Below, piece by piece: positions 49,496-61,837 of a stretch of DNA of 64,000 bases. This DNA comes from an uncultured Candidatus Saccharibacteria bacterium (GTDB taxonomy: Bacteria; Patescibacteriota; Saccharimonadia; Saccharimonadales; HK-STAS-PATE-42), in contig CALMQB010000002.1 in assembly GCA_937871805.1 (NCBI GenBank), positions 523,112 through 587,111 of the forward strand, written 5' to 3'. Under the pieces are notes generated by a model. The model made no database searches, had not been told where the DNA came from, and saw only the letters and a list, made by a program, of their open reading frames with translations. Within the stretch, counting starts at the first letter, position 1; every line of letters begins with the position of its first letter. Both the position numbers and the translations under genes were made by a program.

Positions 49496-49685
49496 ATAGC
49501 GCTACTGTTAGTTATAAGGGCGCATGCATTTTAAGAGCTATTTAAGCTATACTTTGTGTTACTAGCTATTCCTATTAATTGAACTTGTCCTAATAACTAG
49601 CTTGAACACTTTTAGTTTGTTAAGTGCATGGTCTAATTAACGATAAGGCTTAATATAGATATTAAAAATCCTAACCATACTAAAG

Positions 49686-50171
49686 ATGAATCCTGAATTA
49701 CCAAAAGTTAATACAGATAAAGAAGAGATTTTAAAAAGCTTGGAGGGCCAGTATGGTGGTGAGGTAACTTCAGAATTTCCAGTGAAGCCAAAAATTGATT
49801 CTCAAGAGCTCAACAGAGTAGGCTCTTTAGGGATAGAAGCCGGGTTGAGAGATTTTGAGGCAAGACCTACCGGTAGTGATGGCTCTGGGGATGACGACGA
49901 CGATAGCGACGAAGGTGACGGACCCATAGGTAATGCTAGCCAAACCGTTGACCCAAAGAGAGTAGTCGGAGCAACAGCCATATCTCAGACTCCTGAAGCC
50001 GCTGGGGATGGAGATGAAATTGAGCGAGAGTGGGTAAGCAAGGCTAAGAAGATAGTTGAGCAAACTAAAGGTGACCCGTTTCTACAGGAACGGGCTATTT
50101 CCAGGTTGCAGGCAGATTATATGAAAAAGAGATTTAATAAAAAGATTAATCTGCCGAATGAAGATAAATAG
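49686..50171 (+). CDS. Acidic protein of unknown function, partner of the coupling ATPase
   Basis: The 161-residue product is hydrophilic. A very acidic stretch (GSGDDDDDSDEGDG, about 70-83) lies between an N-terminal charged region and a C-terminal helix with VSKAKKIVEQTKGDPFLQER and ADYMKKRFNKKI. I do not recognise the family. It ends 6 nt before the VirD4-like gene and is surely co-transcribed with it. Confidence 0.65.
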   Translation: MNPELPKVNTDKEEILKSLEGQYGGEVTSEFPVKPKIDSQELNRVGSLGIEAGLRDFEARPTGSDGSGDDDDDSDEGDGPIGNASQTVDPKRVVGATAISQTPEAAGDGDEIEREWVSKAKKIVEQTKGDPFLQERAISRLQADYMKKRFNKKINLPNEDK

Positions 50172-50177
50172 CAAATT

Positions 50178-52985
50178 ATGTACTTAGCATTCACATTAGT
50201 ATTAGTTCTTATTATAATTGTGGGCCTGATAGCCTTGGCGGTATTTATAAGCTATAGAAGAAATAGCAGAGAGCTAAAGAATTATGAAAGGGGCCTAAAG
50301 ATGGTTTCTCTTTTGATACACCTTCCTCCAGGTAGTGAAGATGTTGAAAAGGGTGGTAGAGATGAACGAGATGTTGTGGAAGAAACAATATCACCAGCTG
50401 AGTTTATGTATAACATCCTCTCTAGTACTGCAACAAAAGGTTTTAAGGCGGACTTTTATGGCCAAAGACATATTGGGTTGGAAGTAATAGCGGTCAATAA
50501 CAGCATAAACTTTTATGTGGCTGCCCCCTTGGCACTTATAGACGTGGTTGAGCAAGCTGTTACTAGCGCATATCCTGCTGCCCGCATAGAAGAGGTTGAG
50601 GAGCATAACTTGTTCAATGAAGTTGGAAAGGTGGGGGGTGTTAGTGGAGGGGAAATCCATTTAACCAAAGATTTTGCATATCCAATTGCAACATTTAAGG
50701 AGACTAGAAGAGACACTATGCAATCCCTCTTAAACTCGCTGATTTCTCTCGATAAGCAGGATGGGGTGGGTTTTCAGATTCTACTGAGACCTGCCCATGA
50801 AAATTGGTCAAAAAAAGCTGCATTGGTGGCTAGCGACAAGAAGTCTGGCAAGAAAAGCAAGAAAGGTCTGAGTCTAAACTCCCTGCCTATTAAAGAGGTG
50901 GTACAGGCACCGTTTAAAGTCCCGGACTGGGGTGTAAAAAAGGATGGGGCTAAGCAAAAAGAACTTTCTGGTTCAGATAAGTCCTTGGTGGACGCCATAG
51001 AAGACAAGACTCAACACCCTGGTTTTGAAGTTTTGATTCGAATGGTTGTTTCATCAAATACTTCTACTAAATCACAAGCTATCCTGAATAACTTGATAGC
51101 TACTCTCGCGCTTTATAAGTATGAGGGAAGGAATGGTCTTAAGTTTAGTGCAGCTAAAGATATAGAGAAGTTTATTACAGCTTTTATCTTTAGGTTCTTT
51201 CCCCAAGAGATGGATAGAGACGTGTTGAATAGCGTGGAGCTAGCCACGCTATTCCACTTGCCAGACCAGAAAAGTACCCCAACCGCACAGTTAAAGAGGC
51301 AGGCCTCTAGGCAGGTTGATGGCCCAGCTAATACTCCTGTTGAGGGGCAACTAATGGGATACAACTTGTATAGAGGCTTAAAGAAAGAAATCCGAATTAG
51401 TGCAGAGGACAGGTTAAGGCATATGTATATTGTTGGACAGACTGGTACGGGTAAATCAACTCTTTTGAAAAACCTCATGATTCAAGATATGCTGGACGGA
51501 AAGGGCTTTGCATACCTAGACCCGCATGGACAAGATTTAGATGAGCTGATGGGTATGGTTCCTAAAAATAGGGTTGATGATGTTGTATATTTTTCGCCCT
51601 CCGACTTGGATAACCCGGTTGGTTTGAACATGTTTGAATATCCGCCAGATCAACCAGAGCAGAAAGATTTTTTAATTCAGGAGACAATTAGCATGCTCTA
51701 TGAACTGTATGACCCACAAAGGCAGGGGATGATGGGTGCACGGTTTGAGCAACTCTTTAGGAATGCCGCGTTAACTGCTATGGCTGACCCTGTCGGTGGG
51801 ACAATAATAGACCTTCCTAAACTGTTTGTGGATAAGGAGTATCTTGAGAGTAAGCTTAAATATGTTACGGCGCCAGATATTATAGAGTTTTGGAGAAAGG
51901 AAATGCCTGCATCTAGTAAATCTAGTGATCACGGTGAACTTATTTCTTGGTTTGCGAGTAAGATCGGCGCCTTTAGGACGAATGAAATGATGAGAAATAT
52001 AGTTGGCCAGATCCATAGCGGTATAAAAATCAGGAAAGCTATGGATGAGGGTAAAATAGTATTTATCGCTCTAAATAAGGGTAAAACCGGAGATATAAAT
52101 GCCCGACTCTTGGGGATGATATTCCTGACAAAGTTTACTGCAGCAGCGATGAGTAGGGTTGACACTCCAGAGGCGGAGAGGAGACCGTTCACATTATATA
52201 TAGATGAGTTTCAAAACTTTTTAACTGATTCTGTTAAGACAATCCTTTCTGAGGCCAGGAAGTACAGATTGAGTGTAGTGATGGCAAATCAGTATGTTGG
52301 ACAGCTGACTGATGAGATTAGAGATGCCGTTTTTGGAAATGTTGGATCGTTGGTCTCCCTGAGGACGGGTCCTGAAGATGCCGCTACTTTAGTTAAGCAG
52401 TTTGACCCAGTATTCACGGCTGACGACCTAATTAAAATGCCGAATCTAAATGCAGCAGTAAAAATGTTGATCGGTGGGGTCCCAACAAGTCCATTTACTA
52501 TGTTTATACCTTTCCCCGAGAAAAAGTCCAACCCAGAGATAGTCAGACTCTTAAAAAGATTGTCTGCGTCCAAGTACTCTAGGCCAAAGGTGGAGGTTGA
52601 AGCTGAAATTTTTGAGAGGATGAGAGATAAAAGTGGATCCGATACGGCTAACTCTGCGCAGCAACAGCTTGATGCCATGAAGCCAAAATCGTTTATGGAT
52701 GGGTTTTTAGCTAAAAAAAGTGCTAAAAGTGTTGGCGATGGATACGGTACCACCACCATTCCGCTGTCAACGCAAGGTTCAGTTAATGGTCGGCCCCAAG
52801 TCTTTAGTCCTGTGACTCAACCGGCAATGCATAATAATCCGCCCAATCAAGGTTTTGGTTCATCACAGTATGCTGATGCAAGCGTTGCCAATCCTAATAA
52901 TGCCCAGCCTAGCACTACTAACTTTGTTGGCCCTCACTCTATGGGTACGAACAATACTGAAAGTGGTGAATTTCTAGTAAGATAG
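50178..52985 (+). CDS. VirD4/TraG-type coupling ATPase of a type IV secretion system
   Basis: The 935-residue protein begins with a membrane segment (FTLVLVLIIIVGLIALAVFI), then an N-terminal domain of about 370 residues. The ATPase core has Walker A IVGQTGTGKSTLLKNL (near 420), FAYLDPHGQDLDELMG, Walker B FTLYIDEFQNFL and the later conserved block LSVVMANQYVGQLTDEIR. A low-complexity tail rich in Asn, Pro, Gln and Ser follows. It is a T4SS coupling protein or related TraM/VirD4 ATPase. Such systems are widely conserved in Saccharibacteria and are suspected to act on the host cell or in DNA transfer. No other T4SS subunit is in the window. Confidence 0.85.
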   Translation: MYLAFTLVLVLIIIVGLIALAVFISYRRNSRELKNYERGLKMVSLLIHLPPGSEDVEKGGRDERDVVEETISPAEFMYNILSSTATKGFKADFYGQRHIGLEVIAVNNSINFYVAAPLALIDVVEQAVTSAYPAARIEEVEEHNLFNEVGKVGGVSGGEIHLTKDFAYPIATFKETRRDTMQSLLNSLISLDKQDGVGFQILLRPAHENWSKKAALVASDKKSGKKSKKGLSLNSLPIKEVVQAPFKVPDWGVKKDGAKQKELSGSDKSLVDAIEDKTQHPGFEVLIRMVVSSNTSTKSQAILNNLIATLALYKYEGRNGLKFSAAKDIEKFITAFIFRFFPQEMDRDVLNSVELATLFHLPDQKSTPTAQLKRQASRQVDGPANTPVEGQLMGYNLYRGLKKEIRISAEDRLRHMYIVGQTGTGKSTLLKNLMIQDMLDGKGFAYLDPHGQDLDELMGMVPKNRVDDVVYFSPSDLDNPVGLNMFEYPPDQPEQKDFLIQETISMLYELYDPQRQGMMGARFEQLFRNAALTAMADPVGGTIIDLPKLFVDKEYLESKLKYVTAPDIIEFWRKEMPASSKSSDHGELISWFASKIGAFRTNEMMRNIVGQIHSGIKIRKAMDEGKIVFIALNKGKTGDINARLLGMIFLTKFTAAAMSRVDTPEAERRPFTLYIDEFQNFLTDSVKTILSEARKYRLSVVMANQYVGQLTDEIRDAVFGNVGSLVSLRTGPEDAATLVKQFDPVFTADDLIKMPNLNAAVKMLIGGVPTSPFTMFIPFPEKKSNPEIVRLLKRLSASKYSRPKVEVEAEIFERMRDKSGSDTANSAQQQLDAMKPKSFMDGFLAKKSAKSVGDGYGTTTIPLSTQGSVNGRPQVFSPVTQPAMHNNPPNQGFGSSQYADASVANPNNAQPSTTNFVGPHSMGTNNTESGEFLVR

Positions 52986-53033
52986 CACCTTTCTTATTAG
53001 TTTTTGTTAATTTTCGAAGTGAAAAAATTGAGT

Positions 53034-55099
<2,066 letters not shown>

Positions 55100-55118
55100 A
55101 TTTAAAGGATATTACAAC

Positions 55119-57626
55119 ATGGATGATAATTTAACGCAGATCGATGAAGCAATGGATAACGACATTCCGAATAATACCGTGAATCAGGAATTGGCTGCCG
55201 GTAATGTGGTTTCTGCGAGCATCGAGAAAGAGATGGAGCGCAGGTTCTTGCAGTATTCAATGAGTGTTATCGTGGCGCGTGCTCTACCGGATGTACGTGA
55301 TGGGCTTAAGCCGGTGCAGAGGCGGATTTTGTTTACAATGCATAAAAAGAATGTGGGATCTTCTGGTAAGACAATGAAGAGTGCCAAGATCGTAGGTGAG
55401 GTTATGGGTAACTATCATCCACATGGTGACTCGTCTATATACCTTGCTATGGTACGACTAGCCCAATATTGGTCGCTAAGATACCCCTTAATAATTCCTC
55501 AGGGTAACTTTGGGTCTATGGACGGTGATGAACCGGCGGCTCAGCGTTATACAGAGGCAAAGATGCATAAGCACGCAGAAGTTTTGCTTGAAGACCTGGA
55601 AAAAGAGACAGTTAATTTTGTAGACAACTATGATGGGACAGAACAAGAGCCAGAAGTGCTGCCCGGAAAGCTTCCTAATCTTTTGATAAATGGACAAATG
55701 GGTATAGCGGTTGGTATGGCTACTAATATTCCACCACATAATATTTCAGAAGTTGTGGATGCTACAATACTTTTAATAGACAACCCTGACGCTGGAGCTG
55801 AAGACCTGGCTGGTGTGATAACTGGTCCAGATTTTCCAACAGGTGGAGTGGTGTTCGGTAGGAAGTCTATTTCACAGGCTTTTTCTACAGGCAGGGGGGG
55901 TGTAGTTTGTAGAGGCATTGCAGAAATCACCGAAAATTCTAAAGGTCGTTCTCAGATTATAATTTCTGAAATCCCATACGCTGTGAATAAGGCAACTTTA
56001 CTGCAAAAGATAGCCGATGCTGCCAATGATAAAAAAATTGTCGGTATTGCTGATGTTAGGGACCAGACCTCTGGAGGACGAGTAAAAATTGTGATTGATC
56101 TAAAAAAGGATGCTTATCCCAAAAAGATTTTGAACCAACTGTTTAAGCTCACGCCTATGCAGACAACCTTTCACTATAATATGCTGGCACTCATTGATGG
56201 CTTGCAGCCAAAGGTTCTAAGCTTAGCCGAGATTCTAAAAGAGCATACAAAACATAGGCAAGTGGTGGTTAGAAAAAGAACTGAGTTTGAGCTCAAAAAA
56301 GCATTAGCAAGGGCCCATATTTTAGAGGGTTATAAAATAGCGCTAGATAATATAGATGAGGTGATAAGAATTATACGTTCTAGTAAAACTAGTGACGAGG
56401 CCAAGATAAGCCTTATGGAAAAGTTTAAGTTTAGCGAGATACAGGCCTCAGCTATCTTAGAGATGCAACTTAGAAGATTGACAGGTTTAGAGCGCGGAAA
56501 AATAGAAGAAGAGCTGAGTTCTTTAAAGAAGCTAATATCAAAACTTGAAGCGATCCTTGCTGATGAGAAGGAGATATTAAAAATCATAAAAAAGGAGCTC
56601 TTGGAGATTAAGGAAAAGCATGGAGATGAGAGAAGGACTAAGGTTATACCTCAGGAGCTAGACGGGTTCAGCGAAGAAGATTTGATTCCTAACGAAGAAG
56701 TGGCGATAACAGTCACGAGGCAAAATTATATAAAGCGGGCTCTTCTGGCGGATTACAGGAAGCAGAATCGTGGCGGTAAGGGAAAGAGGGGTATGGGTGT
56801 AAAAGATTCGGATGTAATAAAGCAGCTGGTGGTTGGTGGAACTCATGACAACCTGTTGTTCTTCACCAACAAGGGTAGGGTGCTGCAAGCAAAAGCATAC
56901 GAGGTCCCTAGCGTGGGTCCCAATGCGAAAGGTACTCCATTAGTAAACTTGTTAAACCTACAACCTGAAGAGTCGGTTACTTCTGTGTTGAACTTAAGTG
57001 CTGATGCTAATGCAAAATTCCTATTCATGGCAACTAAGAATGGAGTAATTAAGAGAATCAGGCTAGAAGACTATAAGAATATAAGATCTAACGGAATAAT
57101 TACCATAAAATTAGATGAAGGTGACGAGCTACACTGGGTTGCTCAGACTGATGGAGAAAGAGAGGTAATACTCTCGACTGCAGACGGTCAAGCAATAAGG
57201 TTTAGTGAAAATGAGGTTAGGGCTATGGGTAGGTCTGCCAGAGGTGTAAGGGGTGTGAGGCTGAGAGTTGGTGATGAGGTGGTGGGTATGGACATTGTTG
57301 TAGAGAAGTCTACAATAGTTGTAGTTTCTGAGAATGGTTATGGTAAGAAAACGAAGGTTAAGCAGTTTACGTCTCACAAGAGGGGTGGCGTTGGGATAAA
57401 GACAGCCATAGTCAATGGTAAGACTGGAAAAATTGTAACCGTTAAGTCTGTAGACGGAGAGGATGGTGAATTAATGATAATCTCTGAGGCCGCTCAAGTT
57501 ATTAGAGTTGGCCTTAAGGATGTACCCTCCTTGAGTCGGACGACCCAGGGGGTGCGAATTATGAGATTGTCTGAAGGTGATAAGGTTGTTGGCTTTGAAT
57601 TGGTTCAAGAGTCGCTAGACTCCTAG
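55119..57626 (+). CDS. gyrA: DNA gyrase subunit A
   Basis: GyrA carries the DNA-cleaving tyrosine and the wrapping domain. The breakage-reunion region has SMSVIVARALPDVRDGLKPV, HPHGDSSIYLAMVRLAQ and the catalytic Tyr in AAQRYTEAKM. The C-terminal beta-pinwheel includes a GyrA box-like QNRGGKGKRG and repeats with NLLFFTNKGRVLQ. At 835 residues it is full length. Ser83 (E. coli numbering) is kept, but the acidic residue at position 87 is Leu. The ATG at 55119 has AAAGGA upstream. Confidence 0.96.
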   Translation: MDDNLTQIDEAMDNDIPNNTVNQELAAGNVVSASIEKEMERRFLQYSMSVIVARALPDVRDGLKPVQRRILFTMHKKNVGSSGKTMKSAKIVGEVMGNYHPHGDSSIYLAMVRLAQYWSLRYPLIIPQGNFGSMDGDEPAAQRYTEAKMHKHAEVLLEDLEKETVNFVDNYDGTEQEPEVLPGKLPNLLINGQMGIAVGMATNIPPHNISEVVDATILLIDNPDAGAEDLAGVITGPDFPTGGVVFGRKSISQAFSTGRGGVVCRGIAEITENSKGRSQIIISEIPYAVNKATLLQKIADAANDKKIVGIADVRDQTSGGRVKIVIDLKKDAYPKKILNQLFKLTPMQTTFHYNMLALIDGLQPKVLSLAEILKEHTKHRQVVVRKRTEFELKKALARAHILEGYKIALDNIDEVIRIIRSSKTSDEAKISLMEKFKFSEIQASAILEMQLRRLTGLERGKIEEELSSLKKLISKLEAILADEKEILKIIKKELLEIKEKHGDERRTKVIPQELDGFSEEDLIPNEEVAITVTRQNYIKRALLADYRKQNRGGKGKRGMGVKDSDVIKQLVVGGTHDNLLFFTNKGRVLQAKAYEVPSVGPNAKGTPLVNLLNLQPEESVTSVLNLSADANAKFLFMATKNGVIKRIRLEDYKNIRSNGIITIKLDEGDELHWVAQTDGEREVILSTADGQAIRFSENEVRAMGRSARGVRGVRLRVGDEVVGMDIVVEKSTIVVVSENGYGKKTKVKQFTSHKRGGVGIKTAIVNGKTGKIVTVKSVDGEDGELMIISEAAQVIRVGLKDVPSLSRTTQGVRIMRLSEGDKVVGFELVQESLDS

Positions 57627-57646
57627 GGTCTTTATAGACTAAATTA

Positions 57647-57674
57647 CAACAGTATCTTAAGATAAGTCTGTTGT
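57647..57674 (+). terminator. Stem after gyrA, likely terminator
   Basis: ACAACAG...CTGTTGT with an inner stem ATCTTAAGAT forms a hairpin about 20 nt after the gyrA stop, followed by TTATAG. The T-run is weak. Confidence 0.5.
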
Positions 57675-57851
57675 TTATAGCGTTGGCAGTGGGTTATACT
57701 TGTGATTAACTAAGTTGAGTTTAGAAGTTTTTTGTTAATGTCTTTACATTCTCAAGATGCGAGCTCTTAGAGGTACCTTCAAATAAAGTCGAAGAATCTA
57801 GTCTAGCACTACAAATGACAGTTCTTCAGGTGGCTAAGAAGTTGGTAAGAA

Positions 57852-57877
57852 GTTTAAAAATTTGGTAGTGCAGCGTC
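57852..57877 (+). repeat. Pre-16S processing stem, 5' arm
   Basis: The 26 bases starting GTTTAAAAATTTGGTAGT and ending GCAGCGTC are the exact reverse complement of 59583-59608 downstream of 16S. They form the long stem cut by RNase III in pre-rRNA. Confidence 0.9.
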
Positions 57878-57943
57878 AACGTCAAAATTTTTTTTGATGT
57901 TTTTAAGTTTGAATAAAATAAATATTGAATCAGAATTAGATTC

Positions 57944-59418
<1,475 letters not shown>

Positions 59419-59582
59419 CTAGGGAGAACTATGCAGCCTTATATTACCTAGAATTAAACTTTTTAGTTTAATTCTAAATTTAAGGCTTGCTAGGTCGGAA
59501 ACTCTTGATCTAAATAGGTTCTGATCAATTACCTAAATAGATAAGATGAGTTATAAAAATTGGATCAAATTTTAGGAGAACC

Positions 59583-59608
59583 GACGCTGCACTACCAAAT
59601 TTTTAAAC
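59583..59608 (+). repeat. Pre-16S processing stem, 3' arm
   Basis: Exact reverse complement of 57852-57877. Pairing the two arms loops out the whole 16S gene. Confidence 0.9.
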
Positions 59609-59636
59609 AATTTAGTTAAACTAAACACTTAGTCTA

Positions 59637-59667
59637 AAAATAACCCTATGAAGATAGGGTTATTTTG
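59637..59667 (+). terminator. Rho-independent terminator ending the 16S transcript
   Basis: AATAACCCTAT-GAAG-ATAGGGTTATTTT is a perfect 11-bp stem with a T-run, 30 nt after the processing arm. It implies that the 16S unit is transcribed apart from 23S. Confidence 0.85.
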
Positions 59668-59742
59668 CTATTAAAAACTAGAGTAGGTTTAGTATTGACT
59701 TATTTATCCTATAGTGATATTATGTAATACATAAATAAGAAA

Positions 59743-60245
59743 ATGCTGGAAATCGGATCCAGAAAAATGAGTGAAAACCCTGAGGGGGGCTTGATGCAGT
59801 CGCTTTAGATTTAGATAGAGATGACCTTTATTGGAGTGTTTTGCGAGAGACCCCACCGCTTCTTCAGGCTAATGCCGGGCACCTACCTTTTCCGGACGAT
59901 GTTTTTGACATTATTCTTGCTAGAAATGTTATTGGTGAGCCTGCCCTTGGGCAAAGCTCTGTATATACAGATATTTTTTCCAATAGAGATTTTGAATCGG
60001 CCCTTAACCTTAAGCTGAGAATTTTGGGTGAAGCCGCGAGGACTTTGGTTCCGGCTGGTAAAATAATAGTAGCAGAGTCATATACCCCAGAAGTTGCAGA
60101 GGAGTTTTTTGAGACACACACTACGAACCTTCCGTCAGGTATTTCCAGACCGAGAGAGGTTGAATTTGATACAAGGCTGACTCCTTTTGCAAGTAGGCAT
60201 ATGTCTGGTAAATACAGGACCTGGGAGCTTACGAAGTTAAATTAA
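59743..60245 (+). pseudogene. SAM-dependent methyltransferase with a frameshift in a G-run
   Basis: The ATG at 59743 reads LEIGSRKMSENPEGG, including a degenerate SAM motif, then runs out of frame at a run of six G (59784-59789). One extra G would join it to the long downstream frame: LDAVALDLDRDDLYWSV, ANAGHLPFPDDVFDIILARN, LRILGEAARTLVPAGKIIVA. Together they make a normal Rossmann methylase of about 165 residues. Homopolymer length error or real slippage is equally possible. The end overlaps the convergent TlyA-like gene by 17 nt, and the overlap includes an AAACTTAA-type word. Confidence 0.7.
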
Positions 60246-60825
60246 GTTTAAGTAGGGCCAGGTATTCTGTATTTTTTCCAGACTTTCCTGTTATTGGTGA
60301 CTTTACAGTACCTATGATTTGGAAGCCATTTTCGTGGAAGATCAAGTTCATTCTATTTAAAATATCCTGTAAGCAGCTTACTGGGACCTTACCTTTAACC
60401 AGCTCCTCTCGCTGAGCTTCATAGTGGGGCTTGATGAGTGTAATGGCGTACCCAGAGTTCTTAAGATTAAGTTTAATGCTGGGCAGTATTTTTTCCTGCT
60501 TGGTCCAGGCGACATCAGAAACTATGAGATCAACTTTTTCTGGAAGTTGAACATGCATAGCGTTGGTTTTTTCAATAACTTTGATTTTTGAGTTGTTACG
60601 AAGGTTCCACTCAAGACAATTCTTGGCAGTATCGACTGAGTATATCTTTAATGCGCCATGCTGAAGTAGGCAGTCAGTGAAGCCTCCAAGGTTGCAGCCG
60701 AAGTCTGCACAGACTAAATTTTTAACACTGAGTCTGTGATTTTTAGAAAAAATCTTTAAAGAATGACTAAGCTTAAGTCCGGCTCTAGATACGAATTGTG
60801 AGCTTAGCTGTGTGTCTGAAGACAT
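60229..60825 (-). CDS. TlyA/FtsJ-like rRNA methyltransferase, second copy
   Basis: FVSRAGLKLSHSL at the start is the segment that links the S4 domain to the methylase in TlyA. The core is CADFGCNLGGFTDCLL (SAM motif), DLIVSDVAWTK (catalytic Asp) and YAITLIKPHYEA (catalytic Lys). The S4 domain itself is missing. The start is the ATG at 60825; the frame upstream to 60900 is not family-like. The copy at 18.5 kb shares the fold but little sequence, so they probably have different rRNA targets. Confidence 0.75.
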   Translation of the reverse strand: MSSDTQLSSQFVSRAGLKLSHSLKIFSKNHRLSVKNLVCADFGCNLGGFTDCLLQHGALKIYSVDTAKNCLEWNLRNNSKIKVIEKTNAMHVQLPEKVDLIVSDVAWTKQEKILPSIKLNLKNSGYAITLIKPHYEAQREELVKGKVPVSCLQDILNRMNLIFHENGFQIIGTVKSPITGKSGKNTEYLALLKLNLTS

Positions 60826-60841
60826 TCGATTTGGGTTGGGC

Positions 60842-61093
60842 TTATATTCCAAATAGCTTCTGGAAGGGTAGGAGTATGAAGTTAGCGAGGTCGTCCCCAA
60901 GGCTGAACATGACGGCTAGGCCTATAATGGAGGCGAGTATGCTGGTAAGTTTGAGGAAAGTAAACATGCTGCCAAACCATTTCTCGATAAACATACTCCT
61001 GCTGAACAGGTTGGTGTAGCGATAATTGTACTGAAGGCTGATAATGCCGTAAGCGGTAATCATTAATCCTATAAAGAAGTTTTGGATAGACAT
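60842..61093 (-). CDS. Small two- or three-span membrane protein
   Basis: The 83-residue product starts MSIQNFFIGLMITAYGIISL and continues with FTFLKLTSILASIIGLAVMF, so it has at least two hydrophobic spans. I do not recognise a function; similar short proteins are common in CPR genomes. The longer frame to 61351 reads through tRNA-Ala and is rejected. It ends 16 nt before the TlyA-like start. Confidence 0.6.
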   Translation of the reverse strand: MSIQNFFIGLMITAYGIISLQYNYRYTNLFSRSMFIEKWFGSMFTFLKLTSILASIIGLAVMFSLGDDLANFILLPFQKLFGI

Positions 61094-61179
61094 AAGTTTT
61101 TCTTGTATTGCTGTTGTTAAGTTTAACACTATAGGGTGGCATGGGTCTACAGTGCTGAGAGGAGCTGCTATATCATGAT

Positions 61180-61193
61180 TAAACTTGAATATG
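61180..61193 (+). promoter_or_regulatory. Promoter candidate for tRNA-Ala, tRNA-Ile and 23S
   Basis: TGCTAAAAT (extended -10, at about 61185-61193) lies about 80 nt upstream of tRNA-Ala. It is the only good -10 box between the convergent protein genes and the tRNA pair. Confidence 0.45.
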
Positions 61194-61273
61194 CTAAAAT
61201 ATATCAAGGATACTGGGTAGGATATTCGGTCGTTAAATTGATTCAGTTTTTCTGAAAATAATATTAAAATAAT

Positions 61274-61350
61274 GGGGCAATAGCTCAGTTGGCTAGAGCA
61301 CCGCCTTTGCAAGGCGGGGGTCCAGGGTTCGAGTCCCTGTTGCTCCACCA
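61274..61350 (+). tRNA. tRNA-Ala (anticodon UGC)
   Basis: Acceptor GGGGCAA pairs TTGCTCC, the anticodon loop TTTGCAA sits on stem CCGCC/GGCGG, the T-arm is CAGGGTTCGAGTCCCTG, and CCA is encoded. Confidence 0.95.
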
Positions 61351-61376
61351 TTTAGAAATGTTGCCAGAAGGATTAT

Positions 61377-61453
61377 GGGGTTATAGCTCAGCTGGTTAGA
61401 GTGCGTCACTGATAATGACGAGGTCCCAGGTTCAAGTCCTGGTAACCCCACCA
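61377..61453 (+). tRNA. tRNA-Ile (anticodon GAU)
   Basis: Acceptor GGGGTTA pairs TAACCCC, the anticodon loop CTGATAA sits on stem GTCA/TGAC, the T-arm is CAGGTTCAAGTCCTG, and CCA is encoded. Ala and Ile tRNAs are the usual spacer tRNAs of rRNA operons; here they stay with 23S. Confidence 0.95.
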
Positions 61454-61837
61454 GGAGGAATATTCTAAGTTAAGAATAAGTTGTAATTGTTACAACTATT
61501 AGAAGCCCTGTTTACAGTCGTAGAGGGTAGGTGCTAAACTTAGAATTAGATTAAATAAGAGCTTTATTCAGAGAAACTATTAATTAACTTAGGTAATTGT
61601 TTCTTTGATTTGAGCTCATAATTTGTAATTAGGTTTTTGTTTGTGACTCGGTTTTTTTGAGCAAAATGCTTAACCTGAACTAGAAGTCTGAGCAACTAAC
61701 ACAAGTAGTTCTGAGCTTGAATGTAGGTTAACAATTTGGTTAAAAATTCTTATTGAACAGGCAAACAGATTATCCTTAATTTATTAATGATATCAATGCA
61801 CTGCCTGTTTTAAAATTAGAAGTTACTTTGATTTAGC
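61454..61837. other. Spacer between tRNA-Ile and 23S rRNA
   Basis: No gene is seen in 384 bases. A hairpin AGTTGTAA-TTG-TTACAACT (61479-61497) and an inverted repeat AACAGGCA / TGCCTGTT (61756-61763 and 61802-61809) are the only structures. Both are probably pre-rRNA processing or antitermination elements. Confidence 0.55.

Larger units (their letters stand above)
48877..49685. other. Long non-coding spacer between comM and the T4SS genes
   Basis: I see no gene in these 809 bases. The spacer holds a candidate minus-strand small RNA (48949-49042), one perfect DnaA box TTATCCACA (49106-49114), one AAACTTAA word (49130-49137) and an inverted GTTCAAAGT pair (49443-49451 and 49487-49495). The rest is AT-rich with no clear structure. 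The stretch could belong to an origin-proximal region since gyrB and gyrA follow, but only one DnaA box is visible. Confidence 0.5.
57627..57943. other. Spacer between gyrA and 16S rRNA
   Basis: No gene is seen. It holds a gyrA terminator stem (57647-57674), a probable rRNA promoter with TATACT at about 57696-57701, the 5' half of the pre-16S processing stem (57852-57877) and one AAACTTAA word at 57903-57910. Confidence 0.65.
59419..59742. other. Spacer after 16S rRNA
   Basis: It contains a small hairpin (AGAATTAAACT/AGTTTAATTCT at about 59451-59476), the 3' arm of the pre-16S stem (59583-59608) and a terminator (59637-59667). No tRNA or gene is present. Confidence 0.65.

Noticed and set aside
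48900..49685. tmRNA or origin of replication in the long spacer
   Set aside because: No tRNA-like ends or tag ORF for tmRNA; only one perfect DnaA box and no AT-rich iteron array for an origin.
60842..61351. 169-codon minus-strand ORF reading through tRNA-Ala
   Set aside because: The N-terminal half translates tRNA-Ala and promoter DNA; only the last 83 codons from the ATG at 61093 look like a protein.
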